Origin: Diplonema japonicum
Taxonomy: Eukaryota > Euglenozoa > Diplonemea > Diplonemida > Diplonemidae
Assembly: GCA_964019335.1 (NCBI GenBank)
Contig: OZ025655.1
Span: 716,792 to 780,791, forward strand
Direction: 5' to 3'
DNA: 64,000 nucleotides
A model generated the notes under the pieces. That model was given only the letters and a program-made list of their open reading frames with translations, was not told the origin of the DNA and did no database searches. The translations under genes were made by a program, and so were the position numbers. Shown here piece after piece: positions 29,019 to 38,686 of the stretch (positions within the stretch are counted from its first letter, which is position 1; each line of letters starts with the position of its first letter).

Positions 29019-31130
29019 TCAACTGCATGAGATAGCAGGCCACAGAGCTTCAAAATCTATTCTCGTAATAGTGCCAAAACTGGCAATGGTGGCAGAAGTG
29101 GGCGAGACGAGAAGGCCTGTTGCAGCGAAGGGGAGGGGGAGGGAGGCAAAAGCGCCTTCGTACCAGATGTCAATGACAGGGGTGGTTTTGTAAGTGGCAA
29201 CCACGATATCAGGGGTAGTTGAGTCCTTGAGGTGTGCGGTGCCCACACACGAGATAGGGCCTTCTGCTTCTTTGAGCACGGAGCACGGGGTGCTGTGCTT
29301 GCGGATATCGTACATTGGGAGGAAGTGAGGGCCCACATCACACCCAGCAAGGAATGTGTACTCGCCATGCTTAGCAAGGCACTTCACCATACCCTCGATA
29401 GGTACCATTGTTGTGCTGCTGCTCCTGAAATCCACCAACGCCACACCCTTGTACCCCGACACGGCAAGGACTTCGTCGCTCTGGTCGATGCTCACAAGAC
29501 TCGTCACGCACTGCCATGTCCCCATCGTTACCTGCGATACCGTTTTATTGACGCGCAAATCTGTCCGCAACACATCAGGGTCATAGCACCCTGCCGTCAC
29601 CATCACTTGCGACCCCTCTTCCCGAAGCACGGACGAAGTTCCTCCTGCATTGCCCTGCGCACTGAACTCCCATGTCCTCTTCTTCCTGTTCCACACGCTG
29701 ATATCAGTTGTCAGCATGTCCGCCAATAGGATCATGTCCCTATATACCTTCACACACGAAGCGTTCATGTTCCTCCTTGTCGTGGACATCGTCGGGAACC
29801 CTGTCGTTGCGTTGAACAGGCACACCTGCCTCGCACCTGTGAAGATGCCCACCTCGTTTGTCTCAGTGCAGCATGTCAGCTGCCCATCCACAGGGAGCTC
29901 GATAGCCTTGCCGTTTGTATTGTACAGAAAGCACCCGCCTGACCCGTCCGTGCCTGCGACTCTGCAGGGTGTCTCGCAGAAGTTCTTCACGTCTGTTCCC
30001 GCAGAGCGGAGCGTAGTGCAGACTCCTTTCATAACCTTTGCCGCCATACGCGGTGTCAGCGAACCACCCTCCGAAGTGATGGCCTCTAGACCTTGCTCCA
30101 CACACTTCAAGTGAGAGGCCTTCCCGAGTTTGACTGCATCGTGGCTGAAGACACCTTCAAGGTTAATGGAATAGGTGAGCTGCTTCAACGTGCGGCATGT
30201 GAGGCCTAATCTAACTATGTCAACGACAGCTAAATAACGGACGACAGCCTGCCATGCGTCCTTGGGCAGCACGATGTTCGAGTCCGCCGTCCCACTTGAT
30301 GTGAATGTTGTTGCCGCAATATCTTCAGACAAATCATAAATATCGTTGCCGATTGCACGTGCGTGTCCCCCCCGGCCACGTAGAGACTCGTAGTGCACGA
30401 ACTCCGTATCCGCTTCATAGATGCAACTTCCTTGTTTGCTTACGGCAAGCAGCCGCTCACCTAAGGCACACAATCGATACAACTGCGGCTTCAGGGCAAC
30501 CTCCTGCCACACCATGGTGGGGAGGTGAAGCCGGTGGACATCTTTGCAAGTGCCCTTGTAGGATGTGCCACCTGCGGTGAAGAAGTGTGCGTCAATGATA
30601 GCTGACGAATGGTGCGCACGGGGCAAGGGTGGGGTGCCGGTGTAGGTATTAGTGCTCAAAACGCGCACTGTGTTGTTCATGAGATCCACCACGTGAAGGT
30701 CATTAGTATACTTTTTCATGTTGCCCTTCAGTCCGCCGAACAGCAGCACGCACGGGTGCTTGAGGAGGAGGGAGCAGGCAGTATTACCATGCAGTTGCAA
30801 AGGTTCACCCTTCAAAAGGGTTTCCTTGGCTAGCCCGCTCTTCATGTCGTAGCACCATAAGCCATCAAAAAACTTCGCTCGTTCACCCCTGTTGAAGCCT
30901 GACAGCTTGCCGCTCACCAAGACAAGACACGCCATCTCTTCTGAGTACACGAGACAACCCTCTCCGTGCTTTGGGCCGCTTGCTAAGACTTCCCATGTTC
31001 CTTTCGGTCCCCAGCACCGGAGTTCACTACAAGCACCGTTCTTCCCCACCCCACCGTACACGTACAGCTCATCTTCTGCGACACACGACGCGAACCCACT
31101 GGTGCTCACGGTCCCTAGCGTCTTCCACAT
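29019..31130 (-). CDS. Kelch-repeat, F-box and second beta-propeller-like protein
   Basis: Protein of 703 residues. The N-terminal third has Kelch-like repeats with paired glycines (LYVYGGVGKNG, VLLFGGLKGNM, FFTAGGTSYKG). Residues about 290-340 (LPKDAWQAVVRYLAVVDIVR, then LGLTCRTLK) look like an F-box. The C-terminal part shows short WD/propeller-like strands (EVGIFTGARQVCLFNATTG, DISVWNRKKRTWEF, VALVDFRSSSTTM). Together this suggests an SCF ubiquitin-ligase substrate receptor, acting in cytoplasm or nucleus (inferred). The ATG at 31130 is 6 nt after CGCACAG, an excellent acceptor candidate. A more upstream in-frame GTG is not needed. Confidence 0.75.
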   Translation of the reverse strand: MWKTLGTVSTSGFASCVAEDELYVYGGVGKNGACSELRCWGPKGTWEVLASGPKHGEGCLVYSEEMACLVLVSGKLSGFNRGERAKFFDGLWCYDMKSGLAKETLLKGEPLQLHGNTACSLLLKHPCVLLFGGLKGNMKKYTNDLHVVDLMNNTVRVLSTNTYTGTPPLPRAHHSSAIIDAHFFTAGGTSYKGTCKDVHRLHLPTMVWQEVALKPQLYRLCALGERLLAVSKQGSCIYEADTEFVHYESLRGRGGHARAIGNDIYDLSEDIAATTFTSSGTADSNIVLPKDAWQAVVRYLAVVDIVRLGLTCRTLKQLTYSINLEGVFSHDAVKLGKASHLKCVEQGLEAITSEGGSLTPRMAAKVMKGVCTTLRSAGTDVKNFCETPCRVAGTDGSGGCFLYNTNGKAIELPVDGQLTCCTETNEVGIFTGARQVCLFNATTGFPTMSTTRRNMNASCVKVYRDMILLADMLTTDISVWNRKKRTWEFSAQGNAGGTSSVLREEGSQVMVTAGCYDPDVLRTDLRVNKTVSQVTMGTWQCVTSLVSIDQSDEVLAVSGYKGVALVDFRSSSTTMVPIEGMVKCLAKHGEYTFLAGCDVGPHFLPMYDIRKHSTPCSVLKEAEGPISCVGTAHLKDSTTPDIVVATYKTTPVIDIWYEGAFASLPLPFAATGLLVSPTSATIASFGTITRIDFEALWPAISCS

Positions 31131-31160
31131 ATCCACCTGTGCGCGTCGAAACCGTGAAAG
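31131..31160 (-). promoter_or_regulatory. probable trans-splice acceptor for the Kelch/F-box gene
   Basis: TTTCACGGTTTCGACGCGCACAG on the minus strand ends at 31137, 6 nt before the ATG. The gap to the upstream stop is 135 nt. Confidence 0.55.
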
Positions 31161-31265
31161 AGAAAGAATAATAAAGCAAGAAACTACAACTGAACGGACA
31201 CAACGTCAATGTCACACAAGAGGTCTATTGTACCTCCCACTGTATACACCTGCCTGTGTGGTGTG

Positions 31266-33185
31266 TCAGTAGCTGAGGAGCGGATGGCGTCTCTTGTAGG
31301 CACCTGGTGATGGTGTGCGTGGGGGTGTTGATGGTCGTGCAGACGCAGGAGAGACGGGTCGCACAGGTGGCGTAAAAGCAAGAGGAAGGGCATTGTGTGA
31401 ACTAATACTGTTACGACGGCGTCGGTGGCCGGGAAAGGGTTGCATGGTGTGTGCATCCAAAGGGGAGAGAGAATCCGCAATTGGACTCAAAATGTTTGGA
31501 TCGTTTATATCCGGTGCCTGATATGCCTGCCGTGGACTTAAGAAATGAGGTGATCGAGCCCGCATTCTACTTGCGCCTCTTGTCCTCCTGAATTGCGGCA
31601 GCGGCGGCGGCAACCCGACCTCATTCTCAGACATTTTTGTGGTTGACAACAAGGCTTCTTCTAGTTCCTGACTCTCGCCCTCCACACCTGAAGGGCAATA
31701 TGACAAGCTGCCCGTTTTTTCCATATTCTCCATAGGGATCCCATCGTCATCACTGTCGGGCACATCGACCAAGCCCATCTCGGGAGGGCCATTGTGCTCC
31801 AACGCTCTTCTGAGCCACAATCTTTCAGGTGTCTCGCTCTTGAATATTAATGTATAGTATAGGATGCACTGTGGTACTAGGTACCCAAGGGAAACTAAGG
31901 GTGCCAACCAGCAAATAGCCAGCAGTGCCTTGCCTTGTTCAGCGACGACACCTGACAACAGTATCAGCATGCCAATGTAGAAACAATTGCAAAATATGAT
32001 CACTTGGATGATGTATGTCACGGTCTTCTGTTTCGGGTAGCATTCGGACCCCGTGCGCAGCGACTCCCACGGGTTGACCCCAGTACCTTCGTGCCACGCT
32101 TTCCCCATAGGGTAAGACACAGTGTAACGGGGGACAAGGTCTGCAGGTGTGTCAGGATGCTGCAACGCAAAGTGATACTCTGAAGAGAACAGCTTGGGGT
32201 GCCCCACTATGCCGTTTTCGAATGCCTTGTACTTCTTCTTAAGGAAGATAAACAGGATAAAGCTAGCTACGGGTGACATAAAAGCTGTGTAAGCCATCGT
32301 GTCTGCTTGGTTGGCGCCACTGAATTTCTTGACCAGACTTGTCTGCGCTGTGAGAAGCAGCACAGAACACCACACGAACCACGGCGGGTGAAGGAGCTCC
32401 GTGATCGACGCCGAGATGGAGACCTTTACGTACTCAGCCATGTTGAAGAACCTGCTGCTGTTCTGCACGTTGGGCATGGACAGCTTCAGAGGCTTGCCTT
32501 GTGTCTCAGCGAGCTCTCTGCGCATTCGGATCACCTCATCATCACACAGCAAGTGGATCGTCTCCTGGTTGTTGAGAACAATCGCACGCCTCACAAGTAA
32601 GATCCGTGTTGCCCATCTGCTGAACTTCCTCTGCAAGTATGTGACGCTGGGCGACTCGCAGCGTGCTGCCCACGAGGCAAGCGTGAACCTCTCCAACTCA
32701 GAAATGCTTTTAAACATCTTATCCCGGTAGTTAAACCCAGTGAAGATAAACACACAATAAGCAATCCCCATGAAAAACAGTACAATCCTCGTGAACTCAA
32801 AAAGCTGCAAGTCGAACCCGATGCCACAAACTTCCGTCACGTTGTCGCCGCTGCCCGAGCCGCTCGATTCGCAGCCGCCCCAAGGGAGACGGACCTCTGT
32901 CAAGCCCAACTCAGCAGCAGAGATAAGTAAAGCAGAAACAATGCCGATTATCATGAGCTGGACAGTGACAGCCTCTATACCCCCCTCTCTATCGTCGCCA
33001 TGTACACGGTGTTCAAACTTGTGCTTAATCGACTCGATCGCGATTGTGAGAAACACCACAAAGCCAAACATGACTGTCACTGTCATCGGGTTCTGCTCCA
33101 CTTGCTCGCCCATCCGCAACAACTTCACACTCCCCGCCCCTAACGCTTCGCTGGCCCATAATGTTACCAGCACAACAGGCTTCAT
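31266..33185 (-). CDS. multi-pass membrane protein, MLO-like
   Basis: Integral membrane protein of 639 residues with about seven hydrophobic segments (about 35-55, 78-95, 132-152, 260-280, 295-315, 405-425 and 432-455), ending in a long cytoplasmic Pro/Ser/Arg tail from about 500. The first loop carries IESIKHKFEHR, and the segment DLQLFEFTRIVLFFMGIAYC followed by FKSISELERFTLASW resembles the conserved FxRxxHxxxF/W region of MLO proteins. MLO proteins are calmodulin-binding Ca-permeable channels in plants; here only distant resemblance is visible and function is inferred. The start is 9 nt after CCCTCATCACAACACAG, a very clear acceptor. The gene is 104 nt below the ZZ-GNAT gene. Confidence 0.55.
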   Translation of the reverse strand: MKPVVLVTLWASEALGAGSVKLLRMGEQVEQNPMTVTVMFGFVVFLTIAIESIKHKFEHRVHGDDREGGIEAVTVQLMIIGIVSALLISAAELGLTEVRLPWGGCESSGSGSGDNVTEVCGIGFDLQLFEFTRIVLFFMGIAYCVFIFTGFNYRDKMFKSISELERFTLASWAARCESPSVTYLQRKFSRWATRILLVRRAIVLNNQETIHLLCDDEVIRMRRELAETQGKPLKLSMPNVQNSSRFFNMAEYVKVSISASITELLHPPWFVWCSVLLLTAQTSLVKKFSGANQADTMAYTAFMSPVASFILFIFLKKKYKAFENGIVGHPKLFSSEYHFALQHPDTPADLVPRYTVSYPMGKAWHEGTGVNPWESLRTGSECYPKQKTVTYIIQVIIFCNCFYIGMLILLSGVVAEQGKALLAICWLAPLVSLGYLVPQCILYYTLIFKSETPERLWLRRALEHNGPPEMGLVDVPDSDDDGIPMENMEKTGSLSYCPSGVEGESQELEEALLSTTKMSENEVGLPPPLPQFRRTRGASRMRARSPHFLSPRQAYQAPDINDPNILSPIADSLSPLDAHTMQPFPGHRRRRNSISSHNALPLAFTPPVRPVSPASARPSTPPRTPSPGAYKRRHPLLSY

Positions 33186-33193
33186 ATTGTATT

Positions 33194-33215
33194 CTGTGTT
33201 GTGATGAGGGAAAGG
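33194..33215 (-). promoter_or_regulatory. probable trans-splice acceptor for the MLO-like gene
   Basis: Minus-strand TTTCCCTCATCACAACACAG ends at 33194, 9 nt upstream of the ATG at 33185. Confidence 0.6.
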
Positions 33216-33288
33216 TTATATTTGGTGATGAATAACAATACAAAGCCGAAAGGCTAGAGGCTTTGTTGGAAGGTAGAGATGTAATTCT

Positions 33289-34665
33289 CTAGTTTGGAGT
33301 GGATGTGGCATGTGTTTCGCGCCATGTCTCGAGAGGTAGCCGCATGTAAAAAGCATCTTCGCTGGACGACTGGTAGTACTGTGGGATTACGGTACATTCC
33401 TCGAAGCCGTGCTTCCTGTACAGCTTTATAGCAGCATCGTTCCCAGAGCTGACATGGAGGATGACGCTTGTGTGGTGCTCTGTAGTAAAGGCGTGTGTAG
33501 TGATGGCGGTGATAAGGGACGATCCGATCCCCATCTTCCTCGCTTGGGGGGAAACACATAAAGAGCTCAAATGTGCTGTAGTGTCGTTCTCCTTGTGGTA
33601 CATGCCTGCCCCGAGCACGATCTGCGGTGCATGAAGGCTGAACGCCACGTACACACCAGCATCCTTATGGCCTAATGCTTCTTCGAAGTATTGCAAAGGA
33701 AATGGATCGCTCGGGAAGCAACACTGGTCCAACTCAGCCACCTGTGTCAAGTCCTCTTCCTCCGCCTCCCTCACGAAGGTGCCCTCGGTCACGGGCTGCG
33801 CTATTACGTTACTTGCAACGCCCATCGCAGCTTCTCTCTGTTTAAACTCGACGAACGGCATGTCCTTAGGACGATCGCGCCACAAAATGCTGGTGGTGCC
33901 ATGTGTTGTGCCAATTGAAGAAGGGCACGGCTTTGTTCTGCAAGAGGAGCACCTGGGACCTGTTTTACAGGAGTTGCAAGTGTAGTAAAGACCCGTGAGT
34001 GGGGCAGTACAATCCATGCAGGGTAGCTGGAGTGAACCAATACGCTTAGAGATGAAAGCGTGCGACGGGTCGTGAGGTGCATCGGGGAGACAGGCTGGGC
34101 ACAAGTCATAGTCGGGACAAGACGTACACCTAAAACAGGTAGTCAGGATGCGCTCATCGCAGCCATCACAAATAGAGTGAGTGTGAAAAGAGGTGTCAGA
34201 TAGGTGCCCAGGAGGCTGCCTCCAAACCACGCTGCCCAAGTCGTGAGTCTGTGCAATGGTGCAGGTCCGTGTGCGGCACGGAGCGCATCGGGGCCCTGTC
34301 GAGCAAGCCACGCAGTTAAAGTACGGCGGTTCCAAGTTGACATCGCAGTCAACACACACCTCCTCGCCTTTGCCGGGCAGACCCCGGGGGACGACTCTTG
34401 TCACTTCACCTTCAGAAACAGGCCTGCAAAGACTCACGAAGCAGTGCCCCTCATCGTGCGGCACCACATCCACCTCCATGCACCTCTCGCAGAAATCGAA
34501 GTCCTCGCAATTGAGGCATTTGAACCTCCTGCCTGCAACGAACCCATCGCAGCTGTCACACAGTACAGGGTGCATCCTGGCACTCTTCCCCGTGCTGCAC
34601 ATGCTACCGAGCACCGTGTCGTATTGCTTTCTCGAAATTGAAGAAAGTTCCATCTTGCTCATCAT
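33289..34665 (-). CDS. ZZ-type zinc-finger protein fused to GNAT acetyltransferase
   Basis: Protein of 458 residues. Residues about 35-90 form a ZZ zinc finger (CDSCDGFVAGRRFKCLNC, then FCERC and two His). A partial finger follows (about 105-140), then a second full ZZ finger at about 165-210 (CDGCDERILTTCFRCTSC) and another partial one. Residues about 300-445 are a GNAT N-acetyltransferase with the acetyl-CoA loop LCVSPQARKMGIGSSL (the Q/RxxGxG/A motif) and the later NDAAIKLYRKHGFEE strand-helix, as in RimI and Naa50. ZZ fingers often bind N-degrons, acetylated or arginylated tails. Reading of N-termini by ZZ plus writing by GNAT is a plausible inference. The start has three nearby ATGs (34665, 34662, 34653) after GCCATCGCAG. 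Confidence 0.88.
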   Translation of the reverse strand: MMSKMELSSISRKQYDTVLGSMCSTGKSARMHPVLCDSCDGFVAGRRFKCLNCEDFDFCERCMEVDVVPHDEGHCFVSLCRPVSEGEVTRVVPRGLPGKGEEVCVDCDVNLEPPYFNCVACSTGPRCAPCRTRTCTIAQTHDLGSVVWRQPPGHLSDTSFHTHSICDGCDERILTTCFRCTSCPDYDLCPACLPDAPHDPSHAFISKRIGSLQLPCMDCTAPLTGLYYTCNSCKTGPRCSSCRTKPCPSSIGTTHGTTSILWRDRPKDMPFVEFKQREAAMGVASNVIAQPVTEGTFVREAEEEDLTQVAELDQCCFPSDPFPLQYFEEALGHKDAGVYVAFSLHAPQIVLGAGMYHKENDTTAHLSSLCVSPQARKMGIGSSLITAITTHAFTTEHHTSVILHVSSGNDAAIKLYRKHGFEECTVIPQYYQSSSEDAFYMRLPLETWRETHATSTPN

Positions 34666-34810
34666 CTCCTGCGATGGCTATGCATATGAAAAACAGGGGT
34701 TTTTGTGCTTACGTTTAAACATTTATAATTACTCCAAAAAAAAGACATCAAGTTATGTAAGGACTTGAGGGGGGGGGAGGGAAGGGGTATGTTGGTTTGT
34801 TGGTTTCACA

Positions 34811-35278
34811 TCACAGCACGTTACTCACTGGTTCTTTTCCTCTTCCTGTGTTTTTTTTTAAATCGTTAATTTCTTTTTTGTCCCCTCCCCGGGCCATGTT
34901 GCGTACCTTCACAGCAGCCTCACGGTAGAATCGAGCGTACGAACCAATCATGACAGAGAGTGCCATGGAAGCGAGCTTTGCGGTGGTAGCATGCTCCCCG
35001 AAGGCCTTGTCACCCAGGGGGGTGCACACGAGGAACAGCGAAATCTTCCCAGCGTAGATCATCTTCCTCCACGTACCAGCCTTAGCCCCCATCTTCTTCG
35101 GCTGCAGGGCGTGCGCGTTGAAGAGACCAGAGAGGAGGATCATCATCCCGAGGCCAGCGAAGCCCTTTGCTCCCATCTTTTCTTTCATTTCCGGGCTCAC
35201 TGCAGCAGCGAACAACACAGCACCCCCCATCAGGTGCATCACCCTAGAAAAGTACGTGGGCAAAGCAACAACGCTCAT
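34811..35278 (-). CDS. small multi-pass membrane protein, unknown
   Basis: Protein of 155 residues with about four hydrophobic segments (about 7-28, 38-57, 72-88, 98-115) separated by short basic loops, followed by a basic hydrophilic tail with KARGKE-like spacing. Not assigned to a family; an organellar or ER membrane protein is possible. The start codon is 108 nt downstream of the topoisomerase stop. The stop sits immediately before a spacer with a G run. Confidence 0.7.
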   Translation of the reverse strand: MSVVALPTYFSRVMHLMGGAVLFAAAVSPEMKEKMGAKGFAGLGMMILLSGLFNAHALQPKKMGAKAGTWRKMIYAGKISLFLVCTPLGDKAFGEHATTAKLASMALSVMIGSYARFYREAAVKVRNMARGGDKKEINDLKKNTGRGKEPVSNVL

Positions 35279-35386
35279 TTTTATTTATAAGGAATTTCTT
35301 CCGAGATATAGTTGCCGCGAAAAAGAAGGTGACAAAGAATAAAAGGAACTTTGTATCGTTACGACACTCCCGCCCCACGTGTTTCC

Positions 35387-38108
35387 TTAGAACGTATCAA
35401 AACCCATTTTCTCGTCTTTGGGACCCTTTCTTCCCCCTTTCCCTCCCTTACTTCCTTTACCGCCCTTGCCCCCTTTTTTACCCTTTTTGCCACCCTTTCT
35501 GTTTCTCGGGTTCGTCATTCTTCCCCGCACCTCTGTGAGTGCAGTGCTGAGGTAAGCGTCGCAGTTCACACAACCCGAATGCTTCAGAGCCTTCCCAGGG
35601 AGGGGGGACTTGTCAGCGTCTTTGCAGGTGATAACTAGTTTATTGGATTCACATTCAGGACAGATGTCCTGTGTGTCCACCTTGACCTTCGAGGCGCCTT
35701 TGGGGAGCTTCACAATGACGTTGCACCAGCTCGTGTTGCAGACCATTCTCCATTTAGGCGCAGACGAGGCGTCTAGATTGAGGTACCCAGGACACTTCTC
35801 ATCAGGGCACTGTGTAACAGTGTTCTGTACGGCGCTCATCTCGCATGTGGGATGGGGGCATTCATTGCACCCCATCGTCTTCCCGGTGATGCTCTCGAAC
35901 GGTGGGTCGTTGTAGCACTGTGTTTTGCTGTTACCATGAAACCCAAGGCCATACCTGGGGACAGAGTGGATATGTCTTCCCATCTTGCACAGTGAACAAC
36001 AACAGCTCGAACTTATCCAACGGGCATACTTTCCCCTGTCATGGTGTCATCAACTTCAACACCTTCATACCTGGTAGTGTCGGATCGTCCCGTTCTGCGG
36101 GAGGGAGTGCGTCTGCTCGCAGTGCGGGCAGTACAGTCGCTGCGGGCGGCTGTCGATATACTTCATGTACCTGTCGTGTTGTTGGTAAGATCACATCTGT
36201 CAATACCTGTTGCAACTGCAACGGGATATCGGCTGTCCTGATTTTGCCAAGGGTGAGAAGGAGGCCTGTGTGGTGCTTGTTGTATGTAGCGTGCGTGCAT
36301 ACCTCCATCAGCACGTCCATCCGCTCGATGTTCAATTTGAAGAACCTGAATTTTGCGTAGAAGATCCTCAGCGTCCATTCTACAACTTCCTCTTTGTTTG
36401 CCTTCCCGTCTGCTATTTTTGTAACCTCGCGTTCGACGTTCTGTCTCACAAGAGGCAGCACCAGTTCATCATCAATCTTATGATACCCGTGCACAAGGAT
36501 GATTCCCAGAGGTGTCGGGACCATGGTCCTTCCCGAATCCACAGCACAGTACCCACGGTCGCAGATATTGTTGATATGAGTGGGGATCGAAGCGTCGGTG
36601 CCGATGCCTGACTTCTCCATCTTCCCGATGAGGTCCGCTTCTGTTAGGTACCCCGGTGCGCTGGTTTCCCCTTCGTACAGTTCGAGCTTTGAAAGATCAA
36701 GAAGCTCTCCCTGATGGAGCTCGGGCAGGATCTCGTCCTCCACCTTGGCATACGGCAATACATCGGCGAAGCTCATCTTCCCCTTGTCCATGGTCCTGCC
36801 GACCACCGTGAAGGTCTCAGTTCCAATGGTTAAGATAGCCTTCGTTCTTGTGAACTGCATATCCGGAGAAAGTGAAGCAATAAAATGCCTTGTGATATAG
36901 TCGTACAGTCTCCACTCGTCGCCCCCGAGGCTCCCCTCAGAAGCAGGCCTCATGGGTGTGATGGGGGGATGGTCGCCCATGTCGGTGCCTGTCTTAGGCC
37001 GTGTGAGCCCCCTGTCGATCAGCGCCTTCACGTGGTCACCCCATCGCGAGTTGCTCTGCTGGTCCCTCAGTACGCCCATGAGGTCGAATGAGGGAGGGTA
37101 CATCGTGGACTCTGTCCTGGGGTAGGACACGTACCCAGATGTGTACAGCCTTTCCGCCGTCTGCATTGTGTGATGCGGAGACATCCCCAGCGTCTTTGAA
37201 GCGATTTTCAGCAGCTCCACTGTGTTGAGTGCTCCAGGGCGCGCCTTCGCGTCCCTCTTTGTGTTCACGCTGGTCACTCTTGCTTTACCTTTGCACGACT
37301 CCATGATAAGTTTCACGACTCCCTTGTCGAACAGCCTGTTGCGGTCCCAGTCAGGGTAGAAGGTGCGACCCCCTTTTGTCAAAGTAGGAGATATTCTCCA
37401 GAAGGTTTCCGGCTTGAAGTTCATGATCTCGTCGTGTCTTTGAACGGTGAAGCCAAGGGTAGGGGTCTGGCACGGCCCATAAGACACAACAGAGGCGTCG
37501 AGGTTACCGTACTTACCTTGGAAGTACTTTGTCTGGAACCTGGAGAAGGCAATGCCGACCTTGAGGTCGAGTTCTTGACGCGCGTCGACGGCGTTGGACT
37601 GGTTCTCGTCGGGCTTGATGAGGTTGTTCATGGCACGCACGAGATCCGGCTTCGTGATTGCACTGAACTTCGCCCTCCAAGTGTTGCTCCAGTTAGGAAT
37701 GTTGGACCTCACAATATTGAGCACCTCGAAGCAGATATTCTCACCTTCCCTGTCGCAGTCGAGCCACAGTACAATGTCCGTGCATCCCTTCGACTCCTGG
37801 CGCAGATGGTTCACTACCCTGGCATTTTCACTCGCCTCTTTCCGCTGTGTTTGCGCATCAAAGAACAAGGTCTCTTCGTCTGTGGTCTGCCAGTTCTGGT
37901 ACTTGGCATGGAAATCAAGACTGAACACATGGCCCACTGTGCATGTGAACTTGAACCTCGCAGGCTGACCTCGGAACGTGCCAGTGTACTCGAAGATAGG
38001 GCATGCGCTTGATATCCTCTTGTGCTTCACCGCTCTTCCATCTGACAAGATCTTGGAGATGGCGTCGGCCAGCATGGGCTTCTCCGCCACCATCAGAACT
38101 GTCCTCAT
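35387..38108 (-). CDS. TOP3B: DNA topoisomerase III-beta (type IA), five exons
   Basis: Type IA topoisomerase of 858 residues after splicing, which relaxes and decatenates DNA and RNA. Exons: 38108-36303, 36265-36207, 36170-36071, 36035-35955 and 35917-35387, with introns of 37, 36, 35 and 37 nt, all starting GTAT. The Toprim motif (LMVAEKPMLADAI, then WLDCDREGENI) is at the N-terminus, and the active-site Tyr is in SYPRTESTMYPP. The reconstructed C-terminal zinc-finger region (SRCSCNRYMKYIDSRPQRLY, then CPHCEQTHSLPQNGTIRHY, MGCNECPHPTC) matches the beta isoform, including its very conserved MGCNEC motif, and ends in a Gly/Lys/Arg-rich tail as in human TOP3B (862 residues). Without splicing the finger region is broken in frame, so the introns are well supported. 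The ATG follows an acceptor-like CACTACAG. Confidence 0.95.
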
Positions 38109-38126
38109 CGTGTAGCCCTATCCCTA

Positions 38127-38160
38127 CTGTAGTGGCGATGTGGTGGTGGAAAGGGGAACA
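38127..38160 (-). promoter_or_regulatory. probable trans-splice acceptor for the topoisomerase gene
   Basis: In a 75-nt intergenic gap, the minus-strand TTTCCACCACCACATCGCC tract runs into ACTACAG ending at 38127, 19 nt before the ATG. Confidence 0.6.
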
Positions 38161-38183
38161 AAATATGTTACGTATTACTTTTA

Positions 38184-38457
38184 CTACTTGTCCAATGTTA
38201 CCTTCTCGCTCTTGGCATGTAAAACCTTTGCGTCGTGTGGCTGGATGCCCCCCAGGCCCAAGTCCCACGCACTTCCACCACTTGAGCTGCGTGTTGTTAC
38301 ACCTTACTCGTATAACATACTTAATTTTCATGGGCTTCCCAGGGTGAAATGTATTGGCCCAGGAGTTCGCCCCTTCGCTAGACAAGGACCCTATCTTGAG
38401 ATCCGAGTCCACCAGACCCATGCTCATGTCTTGGAAGTCATCGATGCCGCTCCCCAT
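38184..38457 (-). CDS. small hypothetical protein, two exons
   Basis: Reconstructed protein of 79 residues, not recognised. Exons are 38457-38321 and 38286-38184; the 34-nt intron starts GTATGT and ends CGCAG. Spliced, the sequence runs MGSGIDDFQDMSMGLV, an acidic and Ser/Gly-rich middle (LSSEGANSWANTFHPGK) and a C-terminal DAKVLHAKSEKVTLDK. An in-frame ATG at 38493 would add 12 residues, but the downstream ATG follows CCACCTACACAG by 10 nt, an acceptor-like site. The stop is 75 nt before the TOP3B start. Composition and the precise frame join make a real small gene likely. Confidence 0.6.
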
Positions 38458-38686
38458 CTTGTGTAAGCTGTGTAGGTGGGTGGTGCGTGGCATTGACCAT
38501 AATAACTACCAGCAACGGAAAGAAAATGCGATGTTTGTGCATCACATGAGATACTACATCATTCTGGTCATAGAACGAAAGCCACCAGCCTTGAGACTGT
38601 GACGGACCTGTGAAGAAGTTCTTGTGAGGGCAGGCTTTTCATGCTACGTGACACGCGAAGGGAGGGAGGGAGGGGTATAAGGATGT

